A stretch of 64,000 nt of DNA from Heloderma charlesbogerti (Eukaryota > Chordata > Lepidosauria > Squamata > Helodermatidae): the NCBI GenBank assembly GCA_026122225.1, contig JANEZZ010002061.1, forward strand, positions 2,003,501 to 2,067,500, written 5' to 3'. Both the position numbers and the translations under genes were made by a program. The notes under the pieces are model-generated. The model was not told the origin of the DNA and did no database searches. It saw nothing but the letters and a program-made list of their open reading frames with translations. Position 1 is the first letter of the stretch; each line of letters begins with the position of its first letter. This document shows, one piece after another, positions 9,760 to 19,149 of this stretch.

Positions 9760-10252
9760 TCTTTGTCTTTTACAGAGGAGAGGACAGCCCTCTGTTCGAA
9801 GGTGTCCTCTATTTGAAGGGCTATCCTGTCCAATTCCAGTTTAAAGGCACAATCCTATGCATACTTAGACAGAAAAAAAGGCCTACACCTCCCAGCATGC
9901 CCCAGACAGCATGGCTGGCTGGGGCATGCTGGGAGTTGTGGCCTCTTTTTCTGTCTAAACATGCATAGGATCGAGCCCTAAAGAACTGTTTCCATCAACA
10001 GTTAGCACCCAAATAGCAGACTGAACAGGCAGGCGCACAGGTCATGTGGTCACAGTCTTCCTCACTATGGTGAGATGTACCGTATTTCTATTTAAATTAT
10101 AATAATTATTTCTATATTTGCATCTATCCATAAAAATTAGGATATGCACATTCTATGCAAATTTGCGTCCTTTCTGGCTCTCTTCTTTGGTGGTGTGTTT
10201 CCTCCTTTTTGGTGATTCAGAAGTGGCCACCCTATGTGTCCCCAATGTCTCA
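9760..10252 (+). mobile_element. TAGGGTGGCCA-family non-autonomous repeat, copy with nested foldback
   Basis: It contains TACAGAGGAGAGGACAGCCC, TCCTCTATTTGAAGGGCTAT, ATTTCTATTTAAATTATA and, at the right end, AGTGGCCACCCTA. The same order recurs at 53620-54001 and 55077-55546, and reversed at 42020-42345. The terminal pair TAGGGTGGCCA...TGGCCACCCTA in better copies suggests a TIR DNA transposon. The copy is interrupted at 9843-9980 by a foldback element. Confidence 0.7.
9843..9980. mobile_element. Foldback MITE (GCAATCCTATGCATG family), 138 bp
   Basis: It is a near-perfect palindrome: GGCACAATCCTATGCATAC...CATGCATAGGATCGAGCCC, with a central stem CCTCCCAGCATGCCCCAG/GGGGCATGCTGGGAG. It lies within the TAGGGTGGCCA-family repeat. 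The related copy at 55195-55215 shows the uninterrupted site (CCAGTTTAAAG...AAGAACTG). Related palindromes are at 13375, 28838 and, degenerate, 21746. Confidence 0.85.
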
Positions 10253-10301
10253 GTGGCCAAAGAAACAACAAGTGATTCCAAAGAATTAACTAGGAAGTAA
10301 T

Positions 10302-10632
10302 GGGGCTGTTAACACAGCACGCTAACCCACACTCACTAGTTGAGTGTGGGTTGTTGTTGAACTGTGGGTTGTTTGTTGAATCATGGGTTAGAGTCTGAAC
10401 CCAGGACATTTTCCAGAGGGTGGCTTGTTAACCACCCTGAACAACCTCACAACAAACCATGGGTTCTCGAGGTGGCTTGTTCGAGAAAAAATAAGCCATA
10501 CTGCATGGTTAACAAGCCACCCTACAGAAAATGTCCTGGGTTCAGACAAGAAACTAACCCAGGGTTCAATAAACAACCCACAGTTCAACCACAACCCACA
10601 CTGAGTGTGGGTTAGTGTGTTGTGCAAACCCA
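10302..10632. mobile_element. Large foldback element (~330 bp)
   Basis: The whole segment is one imperfect palindrome. The left half runs from GGGGCTGTTAACACAGCACG through CTAACCCACACTCA, GGGTTGTTGTTGAACTGTGGG, CAGGACATTTTC and GGTGGCTTGTTAACCA. The right half holds the complements in reverse order and ends TGAGTGTGGGTTAGTGTGTT. A shorter relative with GGTTAATAAGCC/GGCTTATTAACC sits at 21302-21330. This is consistent with a MITE; no transposase is present. Confidence 0.85.
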
Positions 10633-11391
10633 GTCAATGCCTGTAGGACTCTATATACATACATACATAGGCAGAGTGGCTAGAATCCAAGGTTCATTGG
10701 CCCAAGTACCCATAATCCTTATTTTCCATTTACCTCTGCTTTCACCAGGTAATGGTTTGCTCATGACAAAGGTGTTAGTTATGCAGAAACTGACCATTGT
10801 TGGTGTTATGGCTAGCCCTGCACATTCATCCTTTCTTTTCTTTCTCTCCCCACCCCTCCTGTGTTTAGTGGCCTTCATGGAAAATGCTGACCAAATGGCA
10901 CAAAGTGCTAAGAGATATAGAATGATCTACTTATGTTACCAAACCAAGGAAAAAGGTGTTAAAAAATGGGTAAGGGTGACAGTTTATCATTGGACCACAA
11001 ATAAAAGGCTTTCGGGAGGTGTCCTATCAGCAAACAATATCAGCAAACAATTACAGATGGTAAACATTTACATGAGTAGGCAGCAAACATCACCAGCGAC
11101 CATGTTCCGGTGTTTGGTCCATTGCCTTTCATTACATTTTGGATTTATAGGTACGCATCGCAATGTGCCGGAGATCACACTTCACGATACTGTGTATGCT
11201 AAAAGATGATGCAATAGACATGTTGAGCACCATGAAAGAGGCCAATGAAACTGGAGGTCAAATCTGATGTACATGAGGATGCTAGCTGTAGTAGGTATCA
11301 AGATTTGATCTCTAGGATGCTGATGGGAAATATGCAGTTTTAAAAATAGGTAGCATGGTTAAAAATAGGTAGCATTTGTCATCGTCCCCCC

Positions 11392-11426
<35 letters not shown>

Positions 11427-11530
11427 CTCTCTCTTCAATAGGCAAAGGAAGAGTGTTCATTAATTCATGCTTACACAATACACCAAAAATTTATTGTGTA
11501 GTATTTTAGTTATATTGCCTATTCCAATAT

Positions 11531-11561
<31 letters not shown>

Positions 11562-11602
11562 TTATTCTTATTTTGAATCCAGTTGTGCCTTCAGAAGGGC
11601 TT
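10633..11602. other. No gene seen; includes (TG)n and (TTTA)n microsatellites
   Basis: A 195-codon frame at 10622-11209 has no recognisable motif and crosses into the foldback, so I do not accept it as a gene. A TG run lies at 11391-11419 followed by CGCGC, and TTTA repeats lie at 11532-11563. Confidence 0.5.
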
Positions 11603-11810
11603 TTGACTCAGTAGAGGACTCGACTAATGGAAGAGGAGAGGAGGTAATTCCCCCTCTCCCCCTGTACCCGCAGAGATGTGCTCCATAATGTTGGGGTACC
11701 CTCTAGAACAGTAGAACAGTGTAGAAGGAGCTACAAGGGAAGGGGGGATTGGAAAAAATAATCCCCTCCTCTCCTTTTCTATTAACAGAACCCTCCACTA
11801 GATCAAATTC
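11603..11810. repeat. Probable foldback repeat
   Basis: The left part, TCGACTAATGGAAGAGGAGA then GGAGGTAATT, is roughly complementary to the right part, AATAATCCCCTCCTCTCC then TTTTCTATTAACAGAACCCTCC. Arms are about 50 bp with mismatches. Confidence 0.5.
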
Positions 11811-11867
11811 TCTCCTCCTCCTTCTTTAATTTGTACCTGAGTTTTCTTTCTGTATGCACTACATTCA

Positions 11868-11960
11868 AGGCAGCCTACCCCACCACCTTATACCCTGGGA
11901 CTGACAGATGTTGCAAACCCACACATCTGGAGGGCACCAGGTTGAGGAAGGCTGACATAC
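11868..11960. repeat. Fragment of the 'cctggtgccctccagatgtgttgga' foldback repeat
   Basis: CACACATCTGGAGGGCACCA followed by GGTTGAGGAAGGCTG is one arm of a foldback repeat. Better copies are at 14909, 29010, 31520 and 51370. Confidence 0.65.
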
Positions 11961-12117
11961 TGGAGACAGAGGCAGTGAGTCTGAAGACAGTCCCAATGAC
12001 TTCAATGGGAGACTGTTATTGTTACACACATGTTTAATTCATCCATTCAAATCAGTGGGACTTAACTGTGGTTGCATCATGCCCTATGCAAGGGGATATG
12101 GGTATCCTTGGTTCAGA

Positions 12118-12413
12118 AAGGAAAGGTTCCTCCTGTGCAAACGCTGGGTCATTACTGACCCCTAGAGGGACACCGCTTACGCTGGTGTTTTCGTGGCAGA
12201 CTATAGCGGGGTGGTTTGCCATTGCCTTCCCCAGTTGTGACTACCTTTCCCCCAGCAAGCTGGGTACTCATTTTACCGACCTTGGAAGGATGGAAGGCTG
12301 AGTTGACCTGAGCCGGCTACCTGAGACCCGGCTTCCTCTGGGATCGAACTCAGGTCATGGGGAGAGTTTCGGTTACAATACTGCCACCTACCACTCTGCG
12401 CCACACGAGGCTC
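12118..12413 (-). mobile_element. tRNA-derived SINE (~296 bp) with 14-bp target duplication
   Basis: On the minus strand the tRNA-like head reads GAGCCTCGTGTGGCGCAGAG with GTTCGATCCCAGAGGAAGCC as B box. It is followed by a body with GGTCAACTCAGCCTTCCATC and a GGTAAAATGAGTACCCAGCT block. The flanks carry the perfect duplication ATCCTTGGTTCAGA (12104-12117 and 12414-12427), the hallmark of LINE-mediated retroposition. The tail faces left, at 12118. Confidence 0.9.
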
Positions 12414-12537
12414 ATCCTTGGTTCAGACCTTAGTGTACACTAGACACAGCTCTGACAATACATTATAAGGAAATATATTATATCTCAGTGGCACAAGAAC
12501 AAAGCCATTGAAAATTGCCTCTCAAGGTGGTGTTGCT

Positions 12538-12682
12538 TTTAAAGGGCACAGTCTAGCCAAGTTAGGCACTTTTAAGTCTCACTGATTTCACTGAAAGTTA
12601 AACGTATGTGTAATTTCCCCATTGAAATCAATGGGACTTAGAATTGCTCAACTTTGGCTGGTTTGCACCCAGTCTTAATAGC
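12538..12682. repeat. Foldback-like MITE fragment
   Basis: AAGGGCACAGTCTAGCCAAG near 12541 is complementary to CTTTGGCTGGTTTGCACCCA near 12653. Between them lies the motif ATTGAAATCAATGGGACTTA, common in reptile MITEs. Similar sequence occurs at 13676, 28500, 32848 and 51813. Confidence 0.55.
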
Positions 12683-13374
12683 ATAAGCTATCATGTGACT
12701 TTCATAAGGAAAATTCATAATACTACTTAATTTCTATAAGTTAGCAGGCCCAAGGAACACCATCCATTTTAATTAGGGCTATATGTACCTTACACTTTAA
12801 AGCAATGCCCCCCATTAAATTCTGCCCCAAAGTAAATACATTTCTGCACCAAGAAAAGTTGAGTTCTGCAACTTGCATAAATTATGCTGACCAAGCAAAT
12901 TTGCATATGAACCAAATCCAGTTCCCAGTGCCATGTTTTATTTTTGTCCAGAATCCACCCATCACTGGAGCAAGGTCAGATTATACATCTCCCCAGTCCA
13001 GACCATTCACATGCAGGGAATGAGAATGCACTTGCCCCCTATACATGCCTAGGCCAAAATTGTGCAGTTGGTTACTACAGTTGATTAAGGAAATAAACTG
13101 TAATGTTGGTCTCTGTGCATTGGATTTTATGCACGTTTTCCATGCAAATGGGTGTGATCAGGAAGAGGCATCATCTGATGTAGCCCCCCTTTTTACCTTA
13201 TGGAAAGGCTGCCTGCAGGCCAAATGGAATAAACAGTGTCAAATGTGAAATCCAGACCTGTGGATAAGGATGTTCCTAAACACTGCAGACAAGACATTTC
13301 ACTGTGTGTGAAGTATACCAAGAGCAGCAGGATAATCTGCACAGCTTTTCATCAAAGTCTCTTTCTTAGCTCTC

Positions 13375-13494
13375 TTAGGACACAATCCTATGCATGTTTA
13401 GACAGAAGAAGGTTCTAGAACTCCCAGCATTCCCCAGCCAGCTGGGAGTTGTAGGACTTTCTTCTGTCTAAACATGCATAGGATTGCGCCCTTA
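13375..13494. mobile_element. Foldback MITE (GCAATCCTATGCATG family), 120 bp
   Basis: It is nearly perfectly self-complementary: TTAGGACACAATCCTATGCA...TGCATAGGATTGCGCCCTTA, with an inner stem CTCCCAGC...GCTGGGAG. It matches the elements at 9843 and 28838. Confidence 0.88.
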
Positions 13495-13675
13495 AACATG
13501 TAAGCAAGGAGTCACCTGTGGGCTCGGTCAAAAAGATCCAGGGACCAAGATATAGCAGCCATTCATCAGAGATCTAACACACAGGAATGGGAAACCCCAG
13601 GGGTATCATAATGTTATTCCCTTAAAATGTAGAGCTTGTCTATATTTCTATTTGTAAAAAGCCCTGAGCAGCTTA

Positions 13676-13764
13676 TGGGTTGTATCCAATGGTACTCCTA
13701 CTTAGAGTAGACCCATTGGAACAAATGGGACTTAAATTAGACTAACATTGGATACAACCCTATG
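13676..13764. mobile_element. Short foldback MITE (~89 bp)
   Basis: The ends GGGTTGTATCCAATG and CATTGGATACAACCCTA are inverted repeats. The inner segment holds GAGTAGACCCATTG and CAAATGGGACTTA. Confidence 0.75.
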
Positions 13765-13949
13765 GCATAATCCAACAATGTTTATACACTCTTAAGTCCA
13801 ACTGCTTTCAATGACAGAGTTAAGCACAAGCATTCCACGACGCCATTGCATTCTGCTCCACCAGCAGAGTTAAAAGTTTAAAAGAAAAAGTATCACTGTT
13901 GGCTATGATCCTAGGCATCCTCACTAGAAAGACATCCCATTGAAGTCTC

Positions 13950-14575
13950 TAAAATATGATCAAGTGGCTGGAGCAACTCTCCTATGAGAAAAGGTTACAA
14001 CATCTGGGACTGTTTAGCTTAGAAAAGAGGCGAGTAAGGGGAGATATGATTGTTGTTGTTCGGTCGTTAAGGCGTGTCCGACTCTTCGTGACCAGGCCTT
14101 CCTGTCCTCCGCTCTCTCCCGGAGCATGCTCAAGTTCATGGAGATATGATAGAATTGTACAAAACTATGCATGATGTGGAGAAAGTGGATAGGGAGACAT
14201 TTTTCTAGAACCCGGGGTTCTAGAATCATGAATCACCAATCATGAAGCTGATTGGTGGGAGGTTCAGGACAGATAAAGCGAAGTATTTCTTCACACAGTG
14301 CAATTGGATGGCTTTAAAAGGGGATTGGACAAGTTCATGGAACAGGAGACTATCAATGGCTACTAGTCCTGATGGCTATATGCTACCTCCAGTATCAGAG
14401 GTAGTACGTCTATGTACACCAGTTGCTGGGGGATATGGACGGCAGGGTGCTGGTGCACTCAAGTCCTGCTTGTGGGTTTCCCAAAAGCAGCTGGTTGGAT
14501 ACCATGCTAACAGTATGCTGGACTAGATGGACCTTGGTCTGATCCAGCAGGAGTCTTCTTATGTTCTTAAGTCTG
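13950..14575 (+). mobile_element. CR1-type LINE 3' end carrying a BovB stub
   Basis: The sequence encodes parts of the C-terminal ORF2 region (EKRLQHLGLFSLEKRRVRGD) and the 3' UTR (TGGCTACTAGTCCTGATGGC, CAGCAGGAGTCTTCTTATG). It belongs to the subfamily seen at 5290 and 19150. It is interrupted at 14051-14139 by a short BovB insertion. Confidence 0.85.
14051..14139 (-). mobile_element. Severely 5'-truncated BovB LINE (89 bp) with 11-bp target duplication
   Basis: This is the last part of a BovB 3' end on the minus strand. It contains GTGTCCGACTCTTCGTGACC and CTCTCCCGGAGCATGCTCAA, matching 46820-46932. It has an internal loss of about 20 bp relative to that copy. The flanks are the perfect duplication GGAGATATGAT (14040-14050 and 14140-14150), so this is a genuine retroposition event into the CR1. 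Confidence 0.9.
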
Positions 14576-14599
14576 TAACACTTCTGAAGGAATCATGTT

Positions 14600-14835
14600 T
14601 ACTGATAAGACCATGAGAAGATATCTGCAGGATCAGACAAAAGCATCCTGGTTCCCATAGTGGCCAACCAGATGCTATGGGAAGCCCACAAGCAGGACAT
14701 GAAGGCAATACCCATCTCCCACAGTTGTTCCCCAGCAGCTCGTAATTCAGAGCATATTGACTGATCCTGGAGGTAACTTATAGCCATCCTGACTGGGAGT
14801 CCTTGATAGACTTATCCTCCATACATTTCTCCCGT
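14600..14835 (-). mobile_element. CR1-type LINE tail fragment, antisense
   Basis: The reverse complement carries diverged forms of the CR1 3' UTR blocks seen at 14340-14560, for example GGCTATAAGTTACCTCCAG and CCTGCTTGTGGGCTTCCCAT. It lies head to head with the copy just upstream. Confidence 0.6.
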
Positions 14836-14908
14836 TCCCCTTCAAAGCCACCTGAACTAGTGGCCAGCATCACATCTTGTGGCAGCAATCCCACAAATTA
14901 ATTGCACC

Positions 14909-14996
14909 AGCCTTCTCCAACCTGGTACCCTCCAGATGTGTTGAACTACAACTCCAACCATCCCCCAGCCAGCTATGCATCAGGTTGAGGAAGGGT
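14909..14996. repeat. Foldback repeat fragment (cctggtaccctccagatgtgttg)
   Basis: CAACCTGGTACCCTCCAGAT followed by GTGTTGAACTACAACTCC, then CATCAGGTTGAGGAAGG, is a deleted copy of the foldback repeat seen at 51370 and 31520. Confidence 0.65.
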
Positions 14997-15079
14997 GAAT
15001 TATGTGTTACACGAAGGACTCCCTTTTGTCTGTCCTCTGAATCTCCTGCCAGTCCGTTTCAGTGGATGAGCCCAACTTC

Positions 15080-15502
15080 TAGGGCTTCTTCACACAGAGG
15101 TTTTATCCTGCTATTGAGATTGCTCACTCACAGAGGTTTGCAGACTGTTCAGATGATGTCGTCCACCTCCAGAGTGATTCCTACACTAAATGATATTTAT
15201 TCCATTTTTTAAAAAAGATCAGAGATAATGAGGTATCAAATTACTCCACTTGTGTTCCACCTGAGTTCCCTCCATGATAAAGGAAAAGCCGCAAGAAGAG
15301 GAGCTAGATCACAGCACCATCTAGTGTCTATATAATGAAACACATGGAAGACTGAGATAAGGTGGAGAATGGGGGGGAAAGGGGAGGGGGAAAAGGAAGC
15401 CTGGGTAAAGGGAGTCTGTTGTGATTCTGCATTTAAAATGGAAGCAGAAAGCCCCGTTTTAAATGTGGGATTTTAGGCTGGTATAGAGATGCTCCTAGTA
15501 TG
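15080..15502 (+). repeat. Interspersed repeat, plus-strand copy of a two-copy family
   Basis: It runs from AGGGCTTCTTCACACAGAGG to TAGGCTGGTATAGAGATGCT. Its reverse complement, with substitutions and small indels, is at 38155-38562. Shared blocks include the end motif, GATTGCTCACTCACAGAGGT, GGGAGTCTGTTGTG and ATTTAAAATGGAAGCAGAAA. It is probably an old non-autonomous DNA transposon of unknown type. Confidence 0.7.
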
Positions 15503-16614
15503 ATGAGAGAAGAAAGAAAAATGTGACCCACCTAGTCCAAAATTGTATATTCCAGGAGTGGGCAGACTTCAGGCTTGCAGGATCATCTGTGTGTGTGTGT
15601 GTGTGTGTATACTAGAACTGAGACCCAGCAACCAGAGCCTGGTACAAAAGACATACACTTAGAATTAAAGAATTCTGAGCCTAGGAATTTGTTTTTGAGT
15701 AGCAGAACAGTACGGAGCTCACAGTCCTTGAACACAAATGTCTACTCCTAGTTCCCCCAAGTTTTCTTCATTTCCAAAGTATAATTTAGGATGGGATGGG
15801 GTGATTTTATTGCTGCTATTGTCAAACAATTAGGTGTCTGAAATCCTAACTGATCTATTGCAAATGTCCCAGAGATGCATCAGGAGATTTGGATCTACCT
15901 TCTGCCCACCCCGTGTCTACTCTGCAGGGTTTTTTTCCCCCAGCCCGAGATCTTTCCTAGCTCTGCCCCTTGGAGATGCCAACAAGTGACTCTGGGACCT
16001 TCTGCATGCAAAGCGTGTATGTCATGATACCATTGGGATGCTCCACTTCTGGAGTACTTGCATTCCTGTGGATGGGATTTGCATAATGCCACCCTCATGG
16101 GTGAGTGGCTTGGTACTTCCATTCTTTATGACAAATCTTGAGGCTAGAATCCAGGCTTCTCCTTTGTAGGTGCCATTTGGTTTTTGCCTGAAAAAACAGC
16201 TTCACCAATGTCCAAAGCTCCTCTACACATCAGGCCCACTAGACATTGCCTTATTATTGTTCTCATTCTCGTCCCTAAACAGGTCCAAAGTCTAAGCCAC
16301 CTACGTCACTACGGGCAGATAGAGCCTCTGAATGTACTCGCTGGTTTAAAAAGATTAGGAGAAAGACACTCAAAGTTAATGCATCTCTATCTTAGGTTGT
16401 CTTCTTCCTAGGTGTAATCAAAAGCCACTGAGCAAAGTCCAGTATGCTGATACGGTATATAAGGCTCGGGGATTGCAGGAATGTGGGTCTCATACAGACC
16501 CCACTGAAGTTAAGGCTGCCTTATATATGATGTTCGCCCTACGAAGGTGAAGACCTGTGTAGGAAGAAAGCTCTCACACACCTGTGTACATTGTGATGAG
16601 TGCAAATCACAAAT
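15503..16614. other. No gene seen; one (TG)n run
   Basis: A TG repeat lies at 15591-15608. No frame looks coding, and the sequence seems unique or anciently repetitive. Confidence 0.45.
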
Positions 16615-16846
16615 GAGAGCCAGTGTGGTGTACTGGTTGGAGTGTTGGACTAGGACTGGCGAGACCTGCGTTCTAATCCCCACTTGGCCATGTAGCTCAC
16701 TGGCTGACTTTGGGCCACTCACTGACTCTTAGCCTTACAGGGTTGTTGTGAGGATAAAATGGAGAGGAGGAAGGCCATGTAAGCAGCTTTGGGTTTCTTG
16801 CAAGAGAAAAAAAAGTGGGATATAAAAGTAATAATAAAAATAAAAA
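16615..16846 (+). mobile_element. tRNA-derived SINE (232 bp)
   Basis: The head GAGAGCCAGTGTGGTGTACT followed by GGTTGGAGTGTTGGACTAGG contains a pol III A-box-like region. CTGCGTTCTAATCCCCAC is the B-box-like part. The body includes CTCACTGGCTGACTTTGGGC and CAGGGTTGTTGTGAGGATAA, and the 3' end reads GGGATATAAAAGTAATAATA with an A-rich tail. This is a familiar abundant squamate SINE layout, named from memory. Confidence 0.88.
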
Positions 16847-17035
16847 TTGGGATAGTATCAGTATATGGCATCCTCTGGCTTGGTGGGCCCAAGTAGGACC
16901 CACTCGTGCTGAAACATGCCCATGAATTGAGTCTGTTCATTTCTTCCAGTTTTTTTTTTTTAACTAGCTGTGAGCTGCCCAACAGATAAAATTTCCTCCT
17001 GCCCACCTGTGTAAATTTCTCCCAGTGTCCCATAT

Positions 17036-17160
17036 AGGGTGGCCATGTGTCCTACTTTATAGAGGACAGTCCTCTATTGGAAGGGCTATCCAAGAACAGT
17101 TCTCTGTTCTGAAGACATCCTCTTGAAGGTCGGTCCAGTTCAAGGCCAGTTGAAATATCA
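17036..17160 (+). mobile_element. TAGGGTGGCCA-family repeat, left end only
   Basis: TAGGGTGGCCATGTGTCCTA at 17036 is followed by GAGGACAGTCCTCTATTGGA. It matches the left end of the copy at 55077. The right end is missing or too diverged to see. Confidence 0.65.
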
Positions 17161-18106
17161 AGAACCCTGAGAAGGGGGGACAGAAACCTTGACATGGCTA
17201 GTACTTAGATATCAGACTAAGCAGGCAGGCACATGGGTTCAATGAGTACCGCATGGCTCGGCCTGCCGCCATTTTTATTTCTGACCCAACCACCTAGAGC
17301 TCATGGGAATTTGACTGCTACTGCTGCCAGGTAGGTCCACCAAGGGGGAGGGGTGACACTGATATAGGAGGGGGTCCACCAAAGGGCACTTTGCCAAGAT
17401 CCCTCTCAAAATGGTGCTGGCCCTGAAGCCTGGTCAATCCATGCGGGAAAGTGGTAGAATCTTGAAGCAGGAGAGTGGATTGCACCACTTCAGGCTGCAG
17501 GTAGGGGCTGCCATTTTGAATGCCCCCTTGTAAATATTTCCTTCAGATAAAAATCTAGCACACCAGAGAGCAAGGTTCTATTCCAGCCTGCTCCCAGCTG
17601 CAGCAGTTTTTTATACACAGGGAGATTTGGTTTGTTTTTTTTTTCCACAGGGAAGCATTTACAATATGATTCCCCCACCTATAGTCTGAAACTTGTTACA
17701 GTCCATTGTATTGCCCTCAGGCGTCTGCCATTTCAGTACCACCCCATTCTAATCTACTGCATGCGTTGACCCCAGCTTCAGAGATAGCCAAAATGAGTTA
17801 AACTCTCTGAAGATAAGACTGTGTCAATTCTGCCCAGTGCCTAGCACATAGTTGGCCCTGAATAAATGTTAAACAGTGACCCTAGTCAAGTTAAACCTTT
17901 CATTGGGCTACGTTCAGTTGGTGAAGTAGTGGTATACTCCTTCCCCAAGTGGAAGCAATAAAAAAGTATCACTCTCATAGGGCGCAGTCCAACTCCTTCC
18001 TCATCTTGACACCAAAGTCAGGAGAGGATCTACCTCAGAATAGATCACAACCTTTCCCTTGCTTGCCGTACTGGCATTGCAATGCAGTCGGCAATTCATA
18101 ATAAGC
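17161..18106. other. No gene seen; ancient repeat remnants
   Basis: The block near 17480-17560 (CACCACTTCAGGCTGCAGG) is similar to 20028-20060, suggesting a dispersed repeat. The motif CTAGCACATAGTTGGCCCTG followed by AATAAATGTT at 17841-17870 resembles an old L2/MIR 3' end. Confidence 0.45.
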
Positions 18107-18114
18107 TGAAGCAG

Positions 18115-18655
18115 TAGGGATATTGGAGAATTCTGCCACGGACTCCAGTGAGGCCGGATTCTTTAGAATCCGGCCCCCCAGAGTCCGTGGTGGAACAGAC
18201 TACCCCCCTGCCACCCCCTGAAATCCCCCCCGGAACGGACCTACCTGGTGGCGGTGGCAGCTCCGGGTCATCTTCTGGCTGCTGCTGGGCTGCGGCCGCA
18301 AATGGCGGCCGCTACGCCAGCCGCCATTTGCGTCCCTGCCAAGCCATGATAGGCTACGTAAGTATCTACGTAGCCTATCATGGCAAAAGGCAGGGACGCA
18401 AATGGCGGTCTCTATGCCATTTGCGTCCCTGTCTTTTGCCGTGATAGGCTACGTAGATACTTACGTAGCCTATTACGGCAAAGAGCAGGGACACAAATGG
18501 TGGCTGGTGTAGTGGCCACCATTTCGGGCCGCAGCTCGGCAGCGGCCGGAAGTCTGGCTGCGGCCAGGGAGGATTCCAGGGGGGAGGGACGGATTGCCTC
18601 CCCTTCCAACCGCAGACTGCCGGCCGGAACGGGGTAAGTGCTTCGCACACCCCTA
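18115..18655 (+). mobile_element. Hairpin-array hAT-like element, copy 2 (541 bp)
   Basis: It starts TAGGGATATTGGAG, ends TTCGCACACCCCTA, and has a perfect 8-bp duplication TGAAGCAG (18107-18114 and 18656-18663). A terminal perfect stem GCCGGATTC/GAATCCGGC lies at 18152-18173, inside a wider stem CTGCCACGGACTC/GAGTCCGTGGTGG. Two AT-tipped hairpins (18346-18382 and 18440-18476) alternate with GC-tipped ones. Neighbouring arms also pair with each other (GCGTCCCTGCC with GGCAGGGACGC). Splice-donor-like motifs occur near both ends (CTACCTGG at about 18240 reading left, GGGTAAGTG at about 18633 reading right). Confidence 0.93.
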
Positions 18656-18828
18656 TGAAGCAGTGCCACTTGTGAAAGCCTGGGAAAGCTTAGAGGTGAG
18701 GTAGAGGACAGCCCAACATATCATGTCACATGCATTGCTGCAGTGATGAGGTAGAAGACGGTGCATTGCAGCAGTGACCAGAACCATGCTAACATTGGTC
18801 CCAGGGCATAGTCTGAAGGCACGTGAGG

Positions 18829-18966
18829 CAGCCACCTTGCTGAAGCCTAGCAGGTTTGGGTCTAGTCAGTGCTTGGAGGGGAGACCACCTGGGAACCACA
18901 TGTAGCCACCTTGAGTTCCATGACAGAAGAAAGGTGTGATATAAATGTAATAAAGAAATAAATAAA
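18829..18966 (+). mobile_element. 5S-rRNA-derived SINE (SINE3-like), partial
   Basis: GAAGCCTAGCAGGTTTGGGT, TCTAGTCAGTGCTTGGAGGG and GAGACCACCTGGGAACCAC (18842-18898) follow the second half of vertebrate 5S rRNA, covering the A-box, intermediate and C-box promoter elements with scattered changes. Instead of the 5S end it continues into GCCACCTTGAGTTCCATGAC and a GATATAAATGTAATAAAG tail, as in the tRNA SINE at 16615. It is therefore a retroposon with a 5S-derived head, not a 5S gene. The first third of the 5S head is missing or too diverged. Confidence 0.8.
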
Positions 18967-19149
18967 CATTGTACATTTCTGCAGCATCATACTGCAAATC
19001 CTGTATTATGAGCAAGGGGAGCAGTGTTTGACAGGTATGTTTTTGTGCACAACCCATGGCATAACACAACATGGTGTCCTATCTCAATTTTCATGCCAGA
19101 TTTTCATTTTGATGTATTCATTTCATCCACACCGACCATTCCTGTTGGT

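Noticed and set aside
10622..11209. 195-codon open frame
   Set aside because: No recognisable motif, biased composition, starts within a foldback element, and no splice-compatible context.
16615..16700. A tRNA gene
   Set aside because: The cloverleaf is degenerate and continues into a SINE body; the same holds for 5243 and the minus-strand heads at 12413 and 63594.
18842..18898. A 5S rRNA gene
   Set aside because: Only the second part of 5S is present, it continues into a SINE tail, and no terminator T-run follows.
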